Of a DNA stretch of 64,000 nucleotides, positions 9,488 to 19,566 are shown piece by piece. Numbering within the stretch: the stretch's first letter is position 1; each line of letters opens with the position of its first letter. Made by a program: the position numbers and the translations under genes. Source of the DNA: JAGQYH01 sp041393015 (GTDB lineage Bacteria > Bacteroidota > Bacteroidia > Chitinophagales > JADIYW01); assembly GCA_041393015.1 (NCBI GenBank), contig JAWKKV010000007.1, forward strand, positions 1 to 64,000, read 5' to 3'. The notes beneath the pieces are model-generated. The model worked only from the letters and a program-made list of their open reading frames with translations. It had not been told where the DNA came from and ran no database searches.

Positions 9488-10796
9488 ATAAATCTTTCCA
9501 TGCTGTTGTTCTATAAACAGTAGCAGTTATTAATACGGTAAATAGTATTAACAGTCTTTTGTCTAAAATAATTTTCCAATTATTTATTTTAGAAATGTTA
9601 ATGATAAGAGCAGAAATACCCAAAGTAAAACCCAATGAAGCTATAAAGCTGTATCTATCCATTAATATCCCAGAAACAATAACAAAAAAATTCGCAGCAT
9701 AAGCTATTGCAATCATAAAAAAAAGAAAAGAAAAGAGATAAATTTTTTCCTTTTTAAAGTATTTTATACATAAAATAAAAATTGCTGAATAAGCTAAAAA
9801 GGATAACGCGTTTAAGATGCTAAACAAATTTGTTAATGGTATTTGATTATAGCCATAATAAAAGTAATAACCATGTGGTATAATCATAAATTTTAGATAG
9901 TAAAACAAAGTAGTTAGTGTAAATGATAATTTATTGATAAATGTATTATTGTCTACTAAAGGTGAATCTATAGCAAACCTTGTTATATTTATTGGCTCAA
10001 CATACATATTGGTAAAACTTTGAATTATTAAAACTGAACTAATAATGACAACAAGAAAAAATATTGTCGTGAATATTAGTTTAGATTTATCTTTAAATAT
10101 TGTTTTTTGAGGATTATACTTATAAATAAAAAAGTACAAGATTGGTAAGATAAAAAAGGAATAAGCATCTTGTTTTGCTAGTTGAGCTAATACTAATAGC
10201 AGAATGATTAAAATAAATCTATACCATTTCTTATCCTTAAAAAACAGAAGAAACTGTATAGTAGAGGTAATACCCAAAAGCATACTCAATAGATTATCTC
10301 TACTTTTTATGTTCGCAACAACACTTACATGTACTGGATGTACTAGAAAAATTATAGAAGTAAGTAATGCTAATGCAAATAATTTTTGTTTATTCGAAAA
10401 AAACTCAGCTATTGTGACAAATCTGAAAATCTGTACAATTAGTAACCCATAAATTATTGCATTTATAAAGTGGCTAATGCCCGGATAAAGCTGACCGAAT
10501 ACCTTACTTTCTATCCAAAAAATTAAAAGTGTAACAGGTCGGTAATCATATCGACCATACTTTTGACTTAATAAGGTTTTTATACCATCCCAGTTATTTT
10601 CTATTTTTTTTATTGGATTATAAATAAACTCCATATCATCTAAGCCCCAATTGTAGTATATTGTATGACCATATAGAAGAATTGCACTAATAAATAATAA
10701 AACACAAGTAATTAAATACAGATTATTACTATTTGACTTACTCTTCAAGGTATTTAAATTAAAATTTTTAGAAGATTTTAATTTATTTTTTTTCAT
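8946..10796 (-). CDS. GT-C-type membrane glycosyltransferase with C-terminal TPRs (TMTC-like)
   Basis: 616 residues, intact. A basic N-terminus is followed by about ten or eleven hydrophobic segments. Between the first two lies NWGLDDMEFI, an acidic pair in the first outer loop, as in GT-C enzymes that take sugars from polyprenyl phosphate (GT39, TMTC). KYGRYDYRPVTLLIFWIE and a PVHVSVVANIKSRDNLLSM segment also resemble TMTC/O-mannosyltransferase-like proteins. From about residue 480 come two or three TPRs (YFNKDQEAKHYLKRAIQADS; YNNLGIAHRNLSEIDSALIY). Probable role: transfer of a sugar to protein or glycan on the outer face of the inner membrane; substrate unknown. Its 3' third is duplicated at 7233-7983. 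Confidence 0.75.
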   Translation of the reverse strand: MKKNKLKSSKNFNLNTLKSKSNSNNLYLITCVLLFISAILLYGHTIYYNWGLDDMEFIYNPIKKIENNWDGIKTLLSQKYGRYDYRPVTLLIFWIESKVFGQLYPGISHFINAIIYGLLIVQIFRFVTIAEFFSNKQKLFALALLTSIIFLVHPVHVSVVANIKSRDNLLSMLLGITSTIQFLLFFKDKKWYRFILIILLLVLAQLAKQDAYSFFILPILYFFIYKYNPQKTIFKDKSKLIFTTIFFLVVIISSVLIIQSFTNMYVEPINITRFAIDSPLVDNNTFINKLSFTLTTLFYYLKFMIIPHGYYFYYGYNQIPLTNLFSILNALSFLAYSAIFILCIKYFKKEKIYLFSFLFFMIAIAYAANFFVIVSGILMDRYSFIASLGFTLGISALIINISKINNWKIILDKRLLILFTVLITATVYRTTAWKDLYTLFDRDIPHLKNSAHAQAVVGGLYINSALFDNYSKSESDKNIKIGERYIDNSLKIYDSNKFALESKGIILTYFNKDQEAKHYLKRAIQADSNYTGPYNNLGIAHRNLSEIDSALIYFKQAMDRDQLFSYAAENYIDMLLVQGRYDAVDSTVQVLLTRFPKDKNLKRKVEFWYQNNKWEF

Positions 10797-11047
10797 TTAC
10801 TATTTGGATTATTCTCATTGAGGAGTGAAATATAATTATTTATAAGATGAAAATGTGGTTAACAAAAATTTGATTGTTTAGAAAATTATTATTCTGTCTG
10901 TTTCCCTTATGAAATATTACTAAAACTTCGCTAAACATAAAGATAGACTTTTCCCTTTTTATCATAATTAAAGACAATTAAAAATTGTGATCAATGATGT
11001 TTTGATAAAATTGTTGTTTCTTCATTATAAAAAATCAACCTAATAAA

Positions 11048-12682
11048 ATGCCATACACCCTCGCACATCCTGGATTTTCGATTTGGATTAAACGAAATTG
11101 GCTTAAAAATTTAAGTTACAATGGATTAATGTTTGGAAGTATTACGCCTGATTTTGATATACTTTTTAGGTTTACTGAATCACGGTTTCATATTATAGGC
11201 TTTAATTTTATTGCCATTTTTGTCATCCTTGTACCATTAACCATTATACTAAGTTTGATATTTCACCACTTTAGCAGAAACACATTAATTGATTACTTAC
11301 CGAACACAATTTCCAAAAAACTACAATACACAAAGCATTTTAACTATTATAGATTTTTAAAAGAAAACTATACGATTGAGCTAACTTCAATTTTAATAGG
11401 CATTGTGTTCCATTTTTTCTTGGACTATATTAGTCATTGGGATGCCTATTATTTTATGTTTGTCGTATTCAAAGCTCTTTTCTTTATTGGTTTATCTCCA
11501 AGTTATTATTTTGCGGAATTCACTTTTTATTTTGGTTGGTATTTCCCGCAAGTTATAGCTACCGCATTAGGAGCTTATCTTATTTATAAATATTGGATTG
11601 AAAATCAATTTACACTTAAGCACCTGTTTCAAGAGATAATAAAAATGCCTGCTAAAAAAATAATATTCTGGCTAATTTTTAGCATTCTTGCATTTTTGTT
11701 TGTAGTACTTAAGTTCGTTTTATTTAACTATGAAGGCAATGGCTATGCCTGGCATAGTTTAGTTATTTATTTAACAGGTGGGTTAGTTTTATCCTTTTTT
11801 ACTACACCAATTTTATTCCATCAAATTTTAAAATTCAAAAAAATTAGTTTAATCAACAATCATATCATTCATGGCTTATGGATTGGTAACTCATTGAGCA
11901 ATGTTGAACTTCTAACGATTCAGTCCTTTTTAGATCATGGACATTCTTTTCAACTTTGGACCTACGCAATAGATTTAAATATACCTAGAGGAACTATATT
12001 AAAAGATGCCAATAAAATCATTGACGAAAAGGACGTATTTAGTTATCACAATACCAATCAGTTCGGACATGGAAAAGGAAGTTATGCCGGGTTTTCAGAT
12101 TTGTTTAGGTACAAATTATTGTACGAGCGAGGAGGCATTTGGGTAGACATGGATGTAACTTGCCTAAAACCATTTGACTTTCCCGAACCCTATTTATTTA
12201 GGGCACATCATAAAAATGGTTTGGTAGGCAACATTATGAAATGCCCCAAAAATTCTGATTTAATGCTGTATTGCTATAACCAAGCCGTTGACCAAATCAA
12301 TGCCAATAATAAAGACTGGATGCTTCCATTAAAGATTTTAAAAGCGGGAATTGAACAATATAATTTAACGCCTTATATAAAAAACATTTCGAATAAGGAT
12401 TCGTGGCCCGTCGTATCAAAGCTGTTGGTACACCAAAAAGTATTGAATAAAGAATGGTATGCCATTCATTGGATGAATGAAGAATGGAGAAGACTTAATA
12501 TTTCAAAAGAATCATTTTTAAAAGAAAGTACAATTGGCGATTTATTGAACAAACATAAGATTACCTATAGTGAAATAAACAAAGGTAAATATAGATATAC
12601 CTTTAAATTTAACAGATTAAATTACAGTCTGATTAATCTTCCTTTTCAAATAAAAGGCATTTTTAAGCAATTATTTTCTTAA
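11048..12682 (+). CDS. DUF4184 membrane domain fused to a GT32-like glycosyltransferase
   Basis: 544 residues, intact, starting with MPYTLAHPGFSIWIKR, the typical DUF4184 opening. Residues 1 to about 265 hold several transmembrane segments and the conserved ITPDFD and FHFFLDYISHWD motifs. From about 275 the protein becomes a soluble glycosyltransferase of the sugar-binding-DXD (GT32/Caps_synth-like) type: IIHGLWIGNSLSNVELLTI, SDLFRYKLLYERGGIWVD with a D367-M-D369 motif, FRAHHKNGLVGNIM, then WYAIHWMNEEWR. The enzyme would be tethered to the membrane and transfer a nucleotide-activated sugar. The two domains are normally separate proteins. It is divergent from the TPR glycosyltransferase gene and overlaps the tail of the converging GT4 gene by 20 bp. 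Confidence 0.75.
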   Translation: MPYTLAHPGFSIWIKRNWLKNLSYNGLMFGSITPDFDILFRFTESRFHIIGFNFIAIFVILVPLTIILSLIFHHFSRNTLIDYLPNTISKKLQYTKHFNYYRFLKENYTIELTSILIGIVFHFFLDYISHWDAYYFMFVVFKALFFIGLSPSYYFAEFTFYFGWYFPQVIATALGAYLIYKYWIENQFTLKHLFQEIIKMPAKKIIFWLIFSILAFLFVVLKFVLFNYEGNGYAWHSLVIYLTGGLVLSFFTTPILFHQILKFKKISLINNHIIHGLWIGNSLSNVELLTIQSFLDHGHSFQLWTYAIDLNIPRGTILKDANKIIDEKDVFSYHNTNQFGHGKGSYAGFSDLFRYKLLYERGGIWVDMDVTCLKPFDFPEPYLFRAHHKNGLVGNIMKCPKNSDLMLYCYNQAVDQINANNKDWMLPLKILKAGIEQYNLTPYIKNISNKDSWPVVSKLLVHQKVLNKEWYAIHWMNEEWRRLNISKESFLKESTIGDLLNKHKITYSEINKGKYRYTFKFNRLNYSLINLPFQIKGIFKQLFS

Positions 12683-13821
12683 ATAGGTCTAGGTATTTTT
12701 TTATGGCACTATCCCAACTGTATTCATTGGCTAAAGCTGAAAAGTATTCCGTAGGAAACTTTTTGTTTCTTTTGGCTAATTCTACTTTTTCAAATCGTTT
12801 TACTTCCTTCACGATGGCCTGTAAATCATCGTGAGGCACTAGTAAACCATTCAACCCATTAATAATCAATTGTTTGTTTCCACTTACAGGTGTTGTTATA
12901 ACATAAACCCCGCACGAAATAGCTTCCAGAACGGAAACAGACATGGCTTCATGCAAGGAAGGTTGGATCATAATATGCGCCTTTTGCATTTCTTCTAAAA
13001 CTCTGCTATGTTCCACTTTTCCCAGTAGTTTTATATTGGTAATTTTCTTTTCGGCAATGAGTTGTTTTACCTTGTCCATTAGCGAACCATCCCCTAACAT
13101 TTCGTATTCGGCATTAACTTTTTGCTTGTTCAGTAATCTAACAGCCTTTACAAATTGCAATGGATCTTTTTGCTCTACCATTCTTCCAACAAAAAGTACT
13201 TTTAGTTTTTCATTTTTAAAAACACCATCTAAATTGTCAATATCCAATCCATTTCCAATCACTACATTTTTAGCCCGCCATGCATTACCAACAAACTTGT
13301 CGGCCATTTGCTTCATTTCATAGGTCAGCAATATATTATTGGCAGATTCTAAACATATTTTTTTTATTAGCGGATACAGTAATAAAATGCCAAACAAACA
13401 TCGTTTAGGAAAACCATGGAATATCATGTCCGTGAGGAATGACATAAGGAAGATTAACTCTCTTTTTAAGATCTAACGCTACTACCCCACCCGGCAGAGT
13501 AAAATTCGCCAAGCAAATATCAAAATCACCTTTTTTAATTGAAGTTTTGCAATATTTCCGTGCCGCTTGCATCCACGAGTTCATTTCTCTTGGATTCGAT
13601 CGATCCTTCCGTTTTCTACGAGCCTTTAACCGAATAATTGTTAATTGGTCATTTGAAGTAACATCTTCTACATTTGGAAATGCCGTTGTGATGACGGTAA
13701 CGCTGTGACCTTGCTCAATAAAGCCTTCCGCCAACCGTTTGGTCATAATGCCTGCACCACCACCTAACGGCGGATACTCGTAATTAAGAATTAAAATTTT
13801 TAATGACTTTGTAGTATTCAA
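12663..13821 (-). pseudogene. GT4-family glycosyltransferase, single frameshift
   Basis: Starts at ATG 13821 with LKILILNYEYPPLGGGAGIM, a GT4 N-terminal glycine loop, and reads to HGHDIPWFS then stop near 13405. Changing the A4 run at 13410-13413 to A3 joins it to FPKRCLFGILLLYPLIKK and the C-terminal half (to 12663), which has KVLFVGRMVEQKDPLQFVKA, LGKVEHSRVLEEM and the EAMSVSVLEAISCGVYV nucleotide-sugar-binding block. Together about 385 residues, the usual GT4 length. Cytoplasmic transfer of a sugar from an NDP donor in glycan assembly is expected. Eight bp separate it from the ABC gene upstream, so the two form an operon. One indel is the only defect found. Confidence 0.8.
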
Positions 13822-13828
13822 TTATAGG

Positions 13829-15590
13829 TCAGATTTTATTACTGAGTGTTGAATATGTGTAATTATTTACGATTTTGCCATGATCTATCTCATAAATTTT
13901 TTCACAACCTTTCATGGCCGACAATCTATGGCTGACAATAATCATCGTAATTTTCTGTGAAGATAAGCTATAAATCATATTCATGATATCCTCTTCCATT
14001 TGTACATCCAATGCACTTGTCGCTTCATCTAAGATTAAAATTTGTGCATTTTTATATAAGGCTCTGGCGATGGCTACTCTTTGTCTTTCTCCTCCGGATA
14101 TTTTCATTCCAAATTCACCTACTCTGCCGTGGTAGCCGTGCTCCAGTTTATTCACCAAAGGGGTTAGGTTGGCTTGTTTAATAGCCAGCTCCAACTGTTT
14201 GATATTAATTTTATCTTGCTCAATTCCAAAGGCAATATTTTCGGCCAATGTGCCATCTATGATGTGAAACTCTTGCTGTACATATGCCACCGAATATGGC
14301 CAATCGGAGATACTGTCAATGGATTGATTGTCTACTAAAAACTGTCCCTGTTGCTCGTTCAATAATCTCAGTATCAGTTTCAATAATGTGGTTTTACCCG
14401 ATCCTGAAACGCCCATAAAGCCAATTATACTGCCCTTCTCAATGGTTAAATTAATATTATTCAAGGTAGGTTCTGTCGCTTCAGGATATGTAAAAATGAT
14501 GTTCTTCATCTCAATTTTATCGTTGAACGAAGCTTGAGGATCGATTTTTTCGTTAAATGTAAAATCATCCTTTTTGGTTAGAATATCAAAATGTATACAT
14601 GGCACTCTTCACCAACACCATTGAACTTAATATTTCATTAAGCGATGGCATTACTCTATAGGCAGCGGTAGCAAACAATATAAGTATCCAAATGATCTCT
14701 TCTGCCGGTCGTTTCATCCACATAATAATGACGCCATACAAAACGGCTATGGTTAAAATGATAGCCGTTTCCATTACCCTGTGTGGAATTCGTTGCAAGG
14801 TATAAATAACCAGTTGTGGTTGAATGATATTGGCAAACCCTTTTCTAATTTTTTTTACAAAAAAGTACTCCGTTTTAGACAGTTTGATATCTACGTAGCT
14901 GTAAATCATTTCAAATACATTTAAAAATGATTTGGGTTCGAGTTCGTTCTTTTTTCTGCCTGCTTTATTGGCATTTTTTCTGGTGATTCCCAGAATGAAA
15001 TAGGCCATTGGCAATAAGGTAACGGCTAACAAAACAAATACCTTGATGTTATATAGTAAAAGCCCTAATACAATAAAGCTCAACACTAATATTTCATTTG
15101 CAATTTTTAAGGACGACAGCAATATATCTCTCGCAAAAACATCAGGAATAGTGGTAATGTCTCTGATGTAATAGTTTGAATTTTGTGCTTTTTGAATGGA
15201 CATAATCTTTAGAGATAAAATTAATAGATTGTCGATAAACAAGATCTAATGATACTTTTAAAGTAAATTTATTTTGCTTTGTAATACACCCAAATAGCAA
15301 AAATATTCTTGAACATAAATGTAATCAACATGGCAATAATAAGAATGAAAACAAATTTCGTTTGTTCAATTCCAATTATGGTGTAAATTCTGTTGAGTAG
15401 TTCATTATTGTAGATGGGTGATGCATCGTTAATTAAATAAATAACCGGTATAATTCAGAGCTAAACCAATTACATCGATTAAACCATTTACAAAGGTCAA
15501 AATGATAAAAATGGCTCCTTTTTCTATGCTTTGCTGACAATATACTATAGATGATAACGGACGCATCTTGCAAATGCTGTGTTTTTCAAT
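13829..15590 (-). pseudogene. ABC-type lipid-linked glycan flippase (MsbA/PglK-like), frameshifted
   Basis: Three pieces of one half-transporter. 15590-15243: a broken N-terminal membrane region (IYNNELLNRIYTIIGIEQTK, then FMFKNIFAIWVYYKAK). 15242-14586: membrane core (SKTEYFFVKKIRKGFANIIQ; YRVMPSLNEILSSM). 14605-13829: nucleotide-binding domain with Walker A GVSGSGKTTL, signature SGGERQR, Walker B ILILDEATSALD and the switch His in IIVSHRLS. Pieces 2 and 3 overlap by 20 bp in different frames and would join with a one-base change. A family member would flip an undecaprenyl- or lipid-linked oligosaccharide across the inner membrane. It sits between a GT4 and a GT2 gene on the same strand. Confidence 0.75.
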
Positions 15591-15729
15591 ATTTTAGTCA
15601 ACGATTTTGCCACTACGCCAAAATAAGATTAATTTAGAGAGTATTAACACTAGATTTTATAGCAAACAAAACCTTGTTTTTTTAGAAACAGGTCTTTTTT
15701 ATATTTTTATTCCAACTAATCACGACTTT

Positions 15730-16423
15730 TTAAAAAACGATAGTAGAATAAATTGTAACAAATTCAAATATGGTAGAAAAGCCCACCATTGCTTTTCGCC
15801 TTTCATTTTTTAAAAACACAGTTGATATTTGGCTGATTTTCATATTTAACTGGATGGCTTGGATCATTATTTCCTGCATCGGTAAACCAATCGTTAGAAA
15901 CCAAATTTAATCGCTCATGTTTTCGTTTGTCATAATCTTTGGTTTAGAGTTTACATCTTTTAAAGAAATCCTTAGATGAAACAATAATCTGAATAAAACA
16001 ATAAAACAGTTCGAAAGCATTTTCTATACCATCCACTTATTTTGAAAGATCGGTATGTTTTCACGATATCGCAATTGGATGATTTTATCAAGTTGTAAAC
16101 AGCTACCGTATCACTCACCGGCATTGTCCATCTCCATCAATAATGGCAATATAATCTCCAGTAGCAGCCCTTAAGCCGCTCCTCATGTCCCAGCCCATTT
16201 TCCCTTCTTTTACTTGAGCACCTACCGTAATGTTATCATATATTAGTGCTAAATCATTTGCAATCTCCGGCGTTCTATCATTTTTTGAATCATAATTGGC
16301 TACTAAAACCATTTCAAAATTGATATTAGCATTACTCAACTCCTCTTGAAGCTGCTTGACAAACGTTCGAATAAAGCTCTCGGCCTTATAACATAACACT
16401 ACTACAGAAAGATCGTAATTCAT
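15730..16423 (-). pseudogene. GT2-family glycosyltransferase (DPM1-like), frameshifted
   Basis: The N-terminal 102 residues are open (16423-16115): LSVVVLCYKAESFIRTFVKQ, then YIAIIDGDGQ with the DGD metal-binding motif. Beyond that the reading must shift frame several times: SDTVAVYNLIKSSNCDIVKT, a LKDVNSKPKIMTK segment (the D-x-NSKPK block of polyprenyl-phosphate sugar synthases), SNDWFTDAE, and VFLKNERRKAMVGFSTIFEF ending at 15730. About 235 residues if repaired. Likely made a glycosyl-phosphoprenol or extended a lipid-linked sugar. It is first in the minus-strand group with the ABC and GT4 genes. Confidence 0.65.
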
Positions 16424-16592
16424 CTTATTGGCGGCTTAATCAAGCAATTAATGAAAATATTTAGTCAGCTATGCTATATTTACTGACCCATTTAGAATTG
16501 TTAAAGATTATAATTGTTTTACAATTTTGATGATAGATTGCCAATTATTTTTGACAGAAATTAATTTATACTGAAATTACGATTTGATTTAA

Positions 16593-17717
16593 ATGTTGAC
16601 CGTACCATTTAATATTCCATATACTACAAAAGAAAGTGTTGAAAATGTTCAGCGCTTAGTGCTAGAACCGGTGTTATTGAATCAACGATATTTTTCTAAC
16701 GCTTGCATTAAATGGTTAGAAACGGTTTACACCGGATATAAGGCCTTTTTAACACCGTCTGCCACACAAGCTCTAGAACTACTAGCTTGTAGCTTAGAGA
16801 TAAAACCGGGCGATGAAATAATTATGCCATCATTTAATTACGTTGGTGTAGCGGCCGCTTTTGTCAATCATGGTGCCACGATTGTATTTACTGATATTGA
16901 TTCTCAAACAATGTGTTTAGAGGTTGATGAAGTTGAAAAAGCCATTACCGATAAAACAAAAGCGATAGTGGTTACCAATTACAATGGTGTAAGTTATAAG
17001 TTAAAAACGCTTGAAGCCATTTGTAAATCACGCAATATATTATTGATTGAAGACAATGCCCAAGGGATAAATTGCATGAGCAAGGATCAAATGGCGGGCA
17101 CACATGGTGATTTTTCATGTATTAGTTTTGATCCATTAAAAAATATCAGTGCCAACGAAGGTGGTGTGCTGTTGTGTAAAGAAAAGTGGGTTGATAAGAT
17201 AAGTGTTCATTACGAAAATGGCACCAACAAACAAGCTTTTATTGCCGGTAAAATTAATGCTTACCAATGGATAGATAAAGGTTCAAGATATTTCATGTCG
17301 GAATACAATGCCGCTATTCTCTATCCGCTTTTGTTACAAAGCAAAGCTATTTTAAATGAAAGAAAACAAAAATGGTTAGCCTTGATTAATGCTATTAGTA
17401 CTCATCCGTCCATCAGCTGTTTAGTAGATCACTTTAAAAATTATCCCGACCATAATGCGCATATAGCGTATGTAAAATTAAAGACATTTGAAGATAGGAA
17501 CGCACTCATAAAATCGTTAGCTGCTGCCGGAATACAAAGTAGTTTTCATTATGTTCCTTTGCACAATTCACCTGCGGGAAAACTTTATGGTCGATGCGCC
17601 GGACAATTGATACACACCGAAAAGGAAGCGGATAGATTATTAAGGCTTCCAATGCATAATTATTTGACTGATGATCAAATTGATTATATAGTTGATGAAT
17701 TAGGGAAAGCATTATAA
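16593..17717 (+). CDS. DegT/DnrJ/EryC1/StrS (WecE-like) PLP sugar aminotransferase
   Basis: 374 residues, intact. Typical of sugar aminotransferases that convert a 4-keto (or 3-keto) NDP-deoxysugar to the amino sugar using glutamate and PLP. Visible landmarks: TPSATQALELL (phosphate-binding loop), GDEIIMPSFNYVGVAAAF, LIEDNAQGI (the Asp that holds the pyridine nitrogen) and SFDPLKNISANEGG, where Lys183 should form the Schiff base. C-terminal HYVPLHNSPAGKLYGR matches the WecE/ArnB substrate region. First gene of the + operon leading to the cupin, acyl ligase and FG-GAP genes, after a 169-bp gap from the diverging GT2 gene. Confidence 0.9.
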   Translation: MLTVPFNIPYTTKESVENVQRLVLEPVLLNQRYFSNACIKWLETVYTGYKAFLTPSATQALELLACSLEIKPGDEIIMPSFNYVGVAAAFVNHGATIVFTDIDSQTMCLEVDEVEKAITDKTKAIVVTNYNGVSYKLKTLEAICKSRNILLIEDNAQGINCMSKDQMAGTHGDFSCISFDPLKNISANEGGVLLCKEKWVDKISVHYENGTNKQAFIAGKINAYQWIDKGSRYFMSEYNAAILYPLLLQSKAILNERKQKWLALINAISTHPSISCLVDHFKNYPDHNAHIAYVKLKTFEDRNALIKSLAAAGIQSSFHYVPLHNSPAGKLYGRCAGQLIHTEKEADRLLRLPMHNYLTDDQIDYIVDELGKAL

Positions 17718-17887
17718 ATTGCTAGCATTTCTTTTCTGATAAAGTATTTTTAGCTGCTAAAATTTTTCGAATATTTAGTTCGCTAACTCAAACATTATTC
17801 CTCTAATAATGTACAAATTGAAGTTCCTTTTTTACATTTTCAATTTCTTTATTAGCAATAATTATATTTACATATAAATAGAGAAGG

Positions 17888-18253
17888 ATGACAGCGTTTA
17901 ATGAAATATTATGTAATATATCTTTTGATGAAGTAAAGACTCAAAATGATGAATACTTTTATCTACATAGAATACCAACAACACAAGGATGTGCAGAGTT
18001 AATAAAGATAAAAAAGGGGTTTGAATACCTGCCACATACACATGAATATACCGATACAAAATTTATTATTACCTGCGGAAAAGGCCTAATACAATTAGAT
18101 AATGAATCTCACCATTACAAAACAGGTGATGTATTCATTGTCAACAGAAATGTTAAACACGGTTTTAAAGTGGAGGAAGAAACCGTGTTTTTGTCTATTC
18201 AAACACGTCCTATATTAGATCAAACTACCGGAAAAATAGATATCGTTTATTAA
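17888..18253 (+). CDS. Small cupin-domain protein
   Basis: 121 residues, intact. One conserved beta-barrel: LPHTHEYTDTKFIITCGKG and HYKTGDVFIVNRNVKHGFKV correspond to the two cupin motifs, with likely metal ligands His50, His52 and His91. A gagaagg ribosome-binding sequence precedes the ATG. Stand-alone cupins beside sugar aminotransferases are often NDP-sugar epimerases or isomerases, or bind small acids; the sequence does not decide. It lies 170 bp after the aminotransferase and 11 bp before the acyl ligase, which suggests a shared pathway. Confidence 0.8.
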   Translation: MTAFNEILCNISFDEVKTQNDEYFYLHRIPTTQGCAELIKIKKGFEYLPHTHEYTDTKFIITCGKGLIQLDNESHHYKTGDVFIVNRNVKHGFKVEEETVFLSIQTRPILDQTTGKIDIVY

Positions 18254-18264
18254 TTCAATAAATT

Positions 18265-19566
18265 ATGATAACGATAAAAAACCAAAGTAACATTGAAAAC
18301 AGAATAGCACTTAAAAAGCTACAAGACCGAAGGTTTAAGCAGTTGGTTGATTATATGTATACCCATCAAGACTTCTATAAAAATGGATGGGATCAGGCAA
18401 ACATCAATGTAAAATCAATTGATTCAGTTGAAGCTATTGAACAATTTCCCTTTACCTATAAAGACGACTTAAGAAATAATTACCCCTTAGGTTTATTGGC
18501 TTGCGAAAAGGAAGAGGTAGTTAGAATTCACTGCAGTAGCGGCTCTACCGGAAAACCCACAATGGTAGCTTACAATAGAAATGATATCGATATTTTTACG
18601 GAATTGGTAGCCAGGTCGTTAATTTGTGGTGGCGTTAGAAAAGGAATGCGCATCCATAATTCCTATGGTTATGGATTATTTACCGGCGGCTTGGGTATTC
18701 ATTATGGTGGAGAACATCTTGAAGCCACAGTAATACCGGTTTCGAGTGGTGTAACCGAAAGACAAATTATGCTTTTGGTCGACCTTCAATCTGAAGTTTT
18801 ATGTTGCACTCCATCCTATGCCTTAACTTTAATGGAAGCGCTCAAGCAAAATGATTTAATTGATAAAATCAACCTTAAATATGCCATTTTAGGTGCTGAA
18901 CCATGGACGGAGGCTTCAAGAAAGGTTATAGAAGAAAACTTAAACGTTAATGCGACAAATATTTATGGTTTAAGCGAAATTTTAGGACCGGGTGTAGCTC
19001 AAGAAGCCTATGATGAAAAAGGAGGCAGTTATATTTGGGAAGATCACTTTTACCCTGAAATTATTGACCCTATTACTAAAAAACAAGTCCCTCATGGCCA
19101 TGAAGGTGTGCTTGTGCTAACTACTCTTACGAAAAGAGCTATGCCATTAATGAGATATTGGACAAACGATATATGCAGCATCAATTACGACGATAGTTTT
19201 AATCGCCCTTTTGTTAAGATGTCGAATATTAAAGGACGAAATGATGATATGATCTTCATTAATGGGGTCAATGTATTTCCCTCTCAGTTTGAGTCAATTA
19301 TTGGTAAAATTGATTACTTAAATTACAACTACCAGTTGCACATTTCTAAAAATAATCACCTTGATAAACTAGCCCTTAATGTGGAGAGCAAAGAAACATC
19401 ACTCATTCAAGATGGTCATTTACGAAATCAAAAAGAAGCAGCACTCAATTCAATTTTAAAAAATAATTTTGGTATTAATATCAAGGTGAATTTAGTAAAA
19501 AAAGGAAGCTTACCTATGAGTACAGGTGGCAAAATAAATAGAGTAAAAGATGATCGCAACCAATAA
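18265..19566 (+). CDS. PaaK-like acyl/aryl adenylating ligase
   Basis: 433 residues, the usual phenylacetate-CoA ligase length. FPFTYKDDLRNNYPLGLLAC and EEVVRIHCSSGSTGKPTM carry the family N-terminal block and the ATP-binding SSGSTGK loop (residues 91-97). YGLSEILGPGVAQE is the adenine-binding motif; MRYWTNDICSI and IKGRNDDMIFINGVNVFPSQ the hinge; the C-terminal STGGKINRVKDDR holds the late catalytic Lys. It would activate a carboxylic acid as the adenylate, then load it on CoA or an acceptor. The next gene overlaps its end by 17 bp, so the two are translationally coupled. True substrate unknown; a KASIII and a GNAT gene nearby suggest acyl transfer to an amino sugar. Confidence 0.85.
   Translation: MITIKNQSNIENRIALKKLQDRRFKQLVDYMYTHQDFYKNGWDQANINVKSIDSVEAIEQFPFTYKDDLRNNYPLGLLACEKEEVVRIHCSSGSTGKPTMVAYNRNDIDIFTELVARSLICGGVRKGMRIHNSYGYGLFTGGLGIHYGGEHLEATVIPVSSGVTERQIMLLVDLQSEVLCCTPSYALTLMEALKQNDLIDKINLKYAILGAEPWTEASRKVIEENLNVNATNIYGLSEILGPGVAQEAYDEKGGSYIWEDHFYPEIIDPITKKQVPHGHEGVLVLTTLTKRAMPLMRYWTNDICSINYDDSFNRPFVKMSNIKGRNDDMIFINGVNVFPSQFESIIGKIDYLNYNYQLHISKNNHLDKLALNVESKETSLIQDGHLRNQKEAALNSILKNNFGINIKVNLVKKGSLPMSTGGKINRVKDDRNQ

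Noticed and set aside
13405..13445. Two separate glycosyltransferase genes overlapping by 41 bp
   Set aside because: Each half lacks the other half of a GT4 fold and a one-base change joins them seamlessly, so one broken gene is far likelier.
15607..15813. 68-residue + strand frame
   Set aside because: It is antisense to the decayed GT2 gene's end and has no recognisable features.
17745..17770. Short hairpin ttttagctgctaaaa after the aminotransferase gene as a terminator
   Set aside because: The stem is only six A/T-rich pairs, and the cupin gene beyond probably belongs to the same operon.
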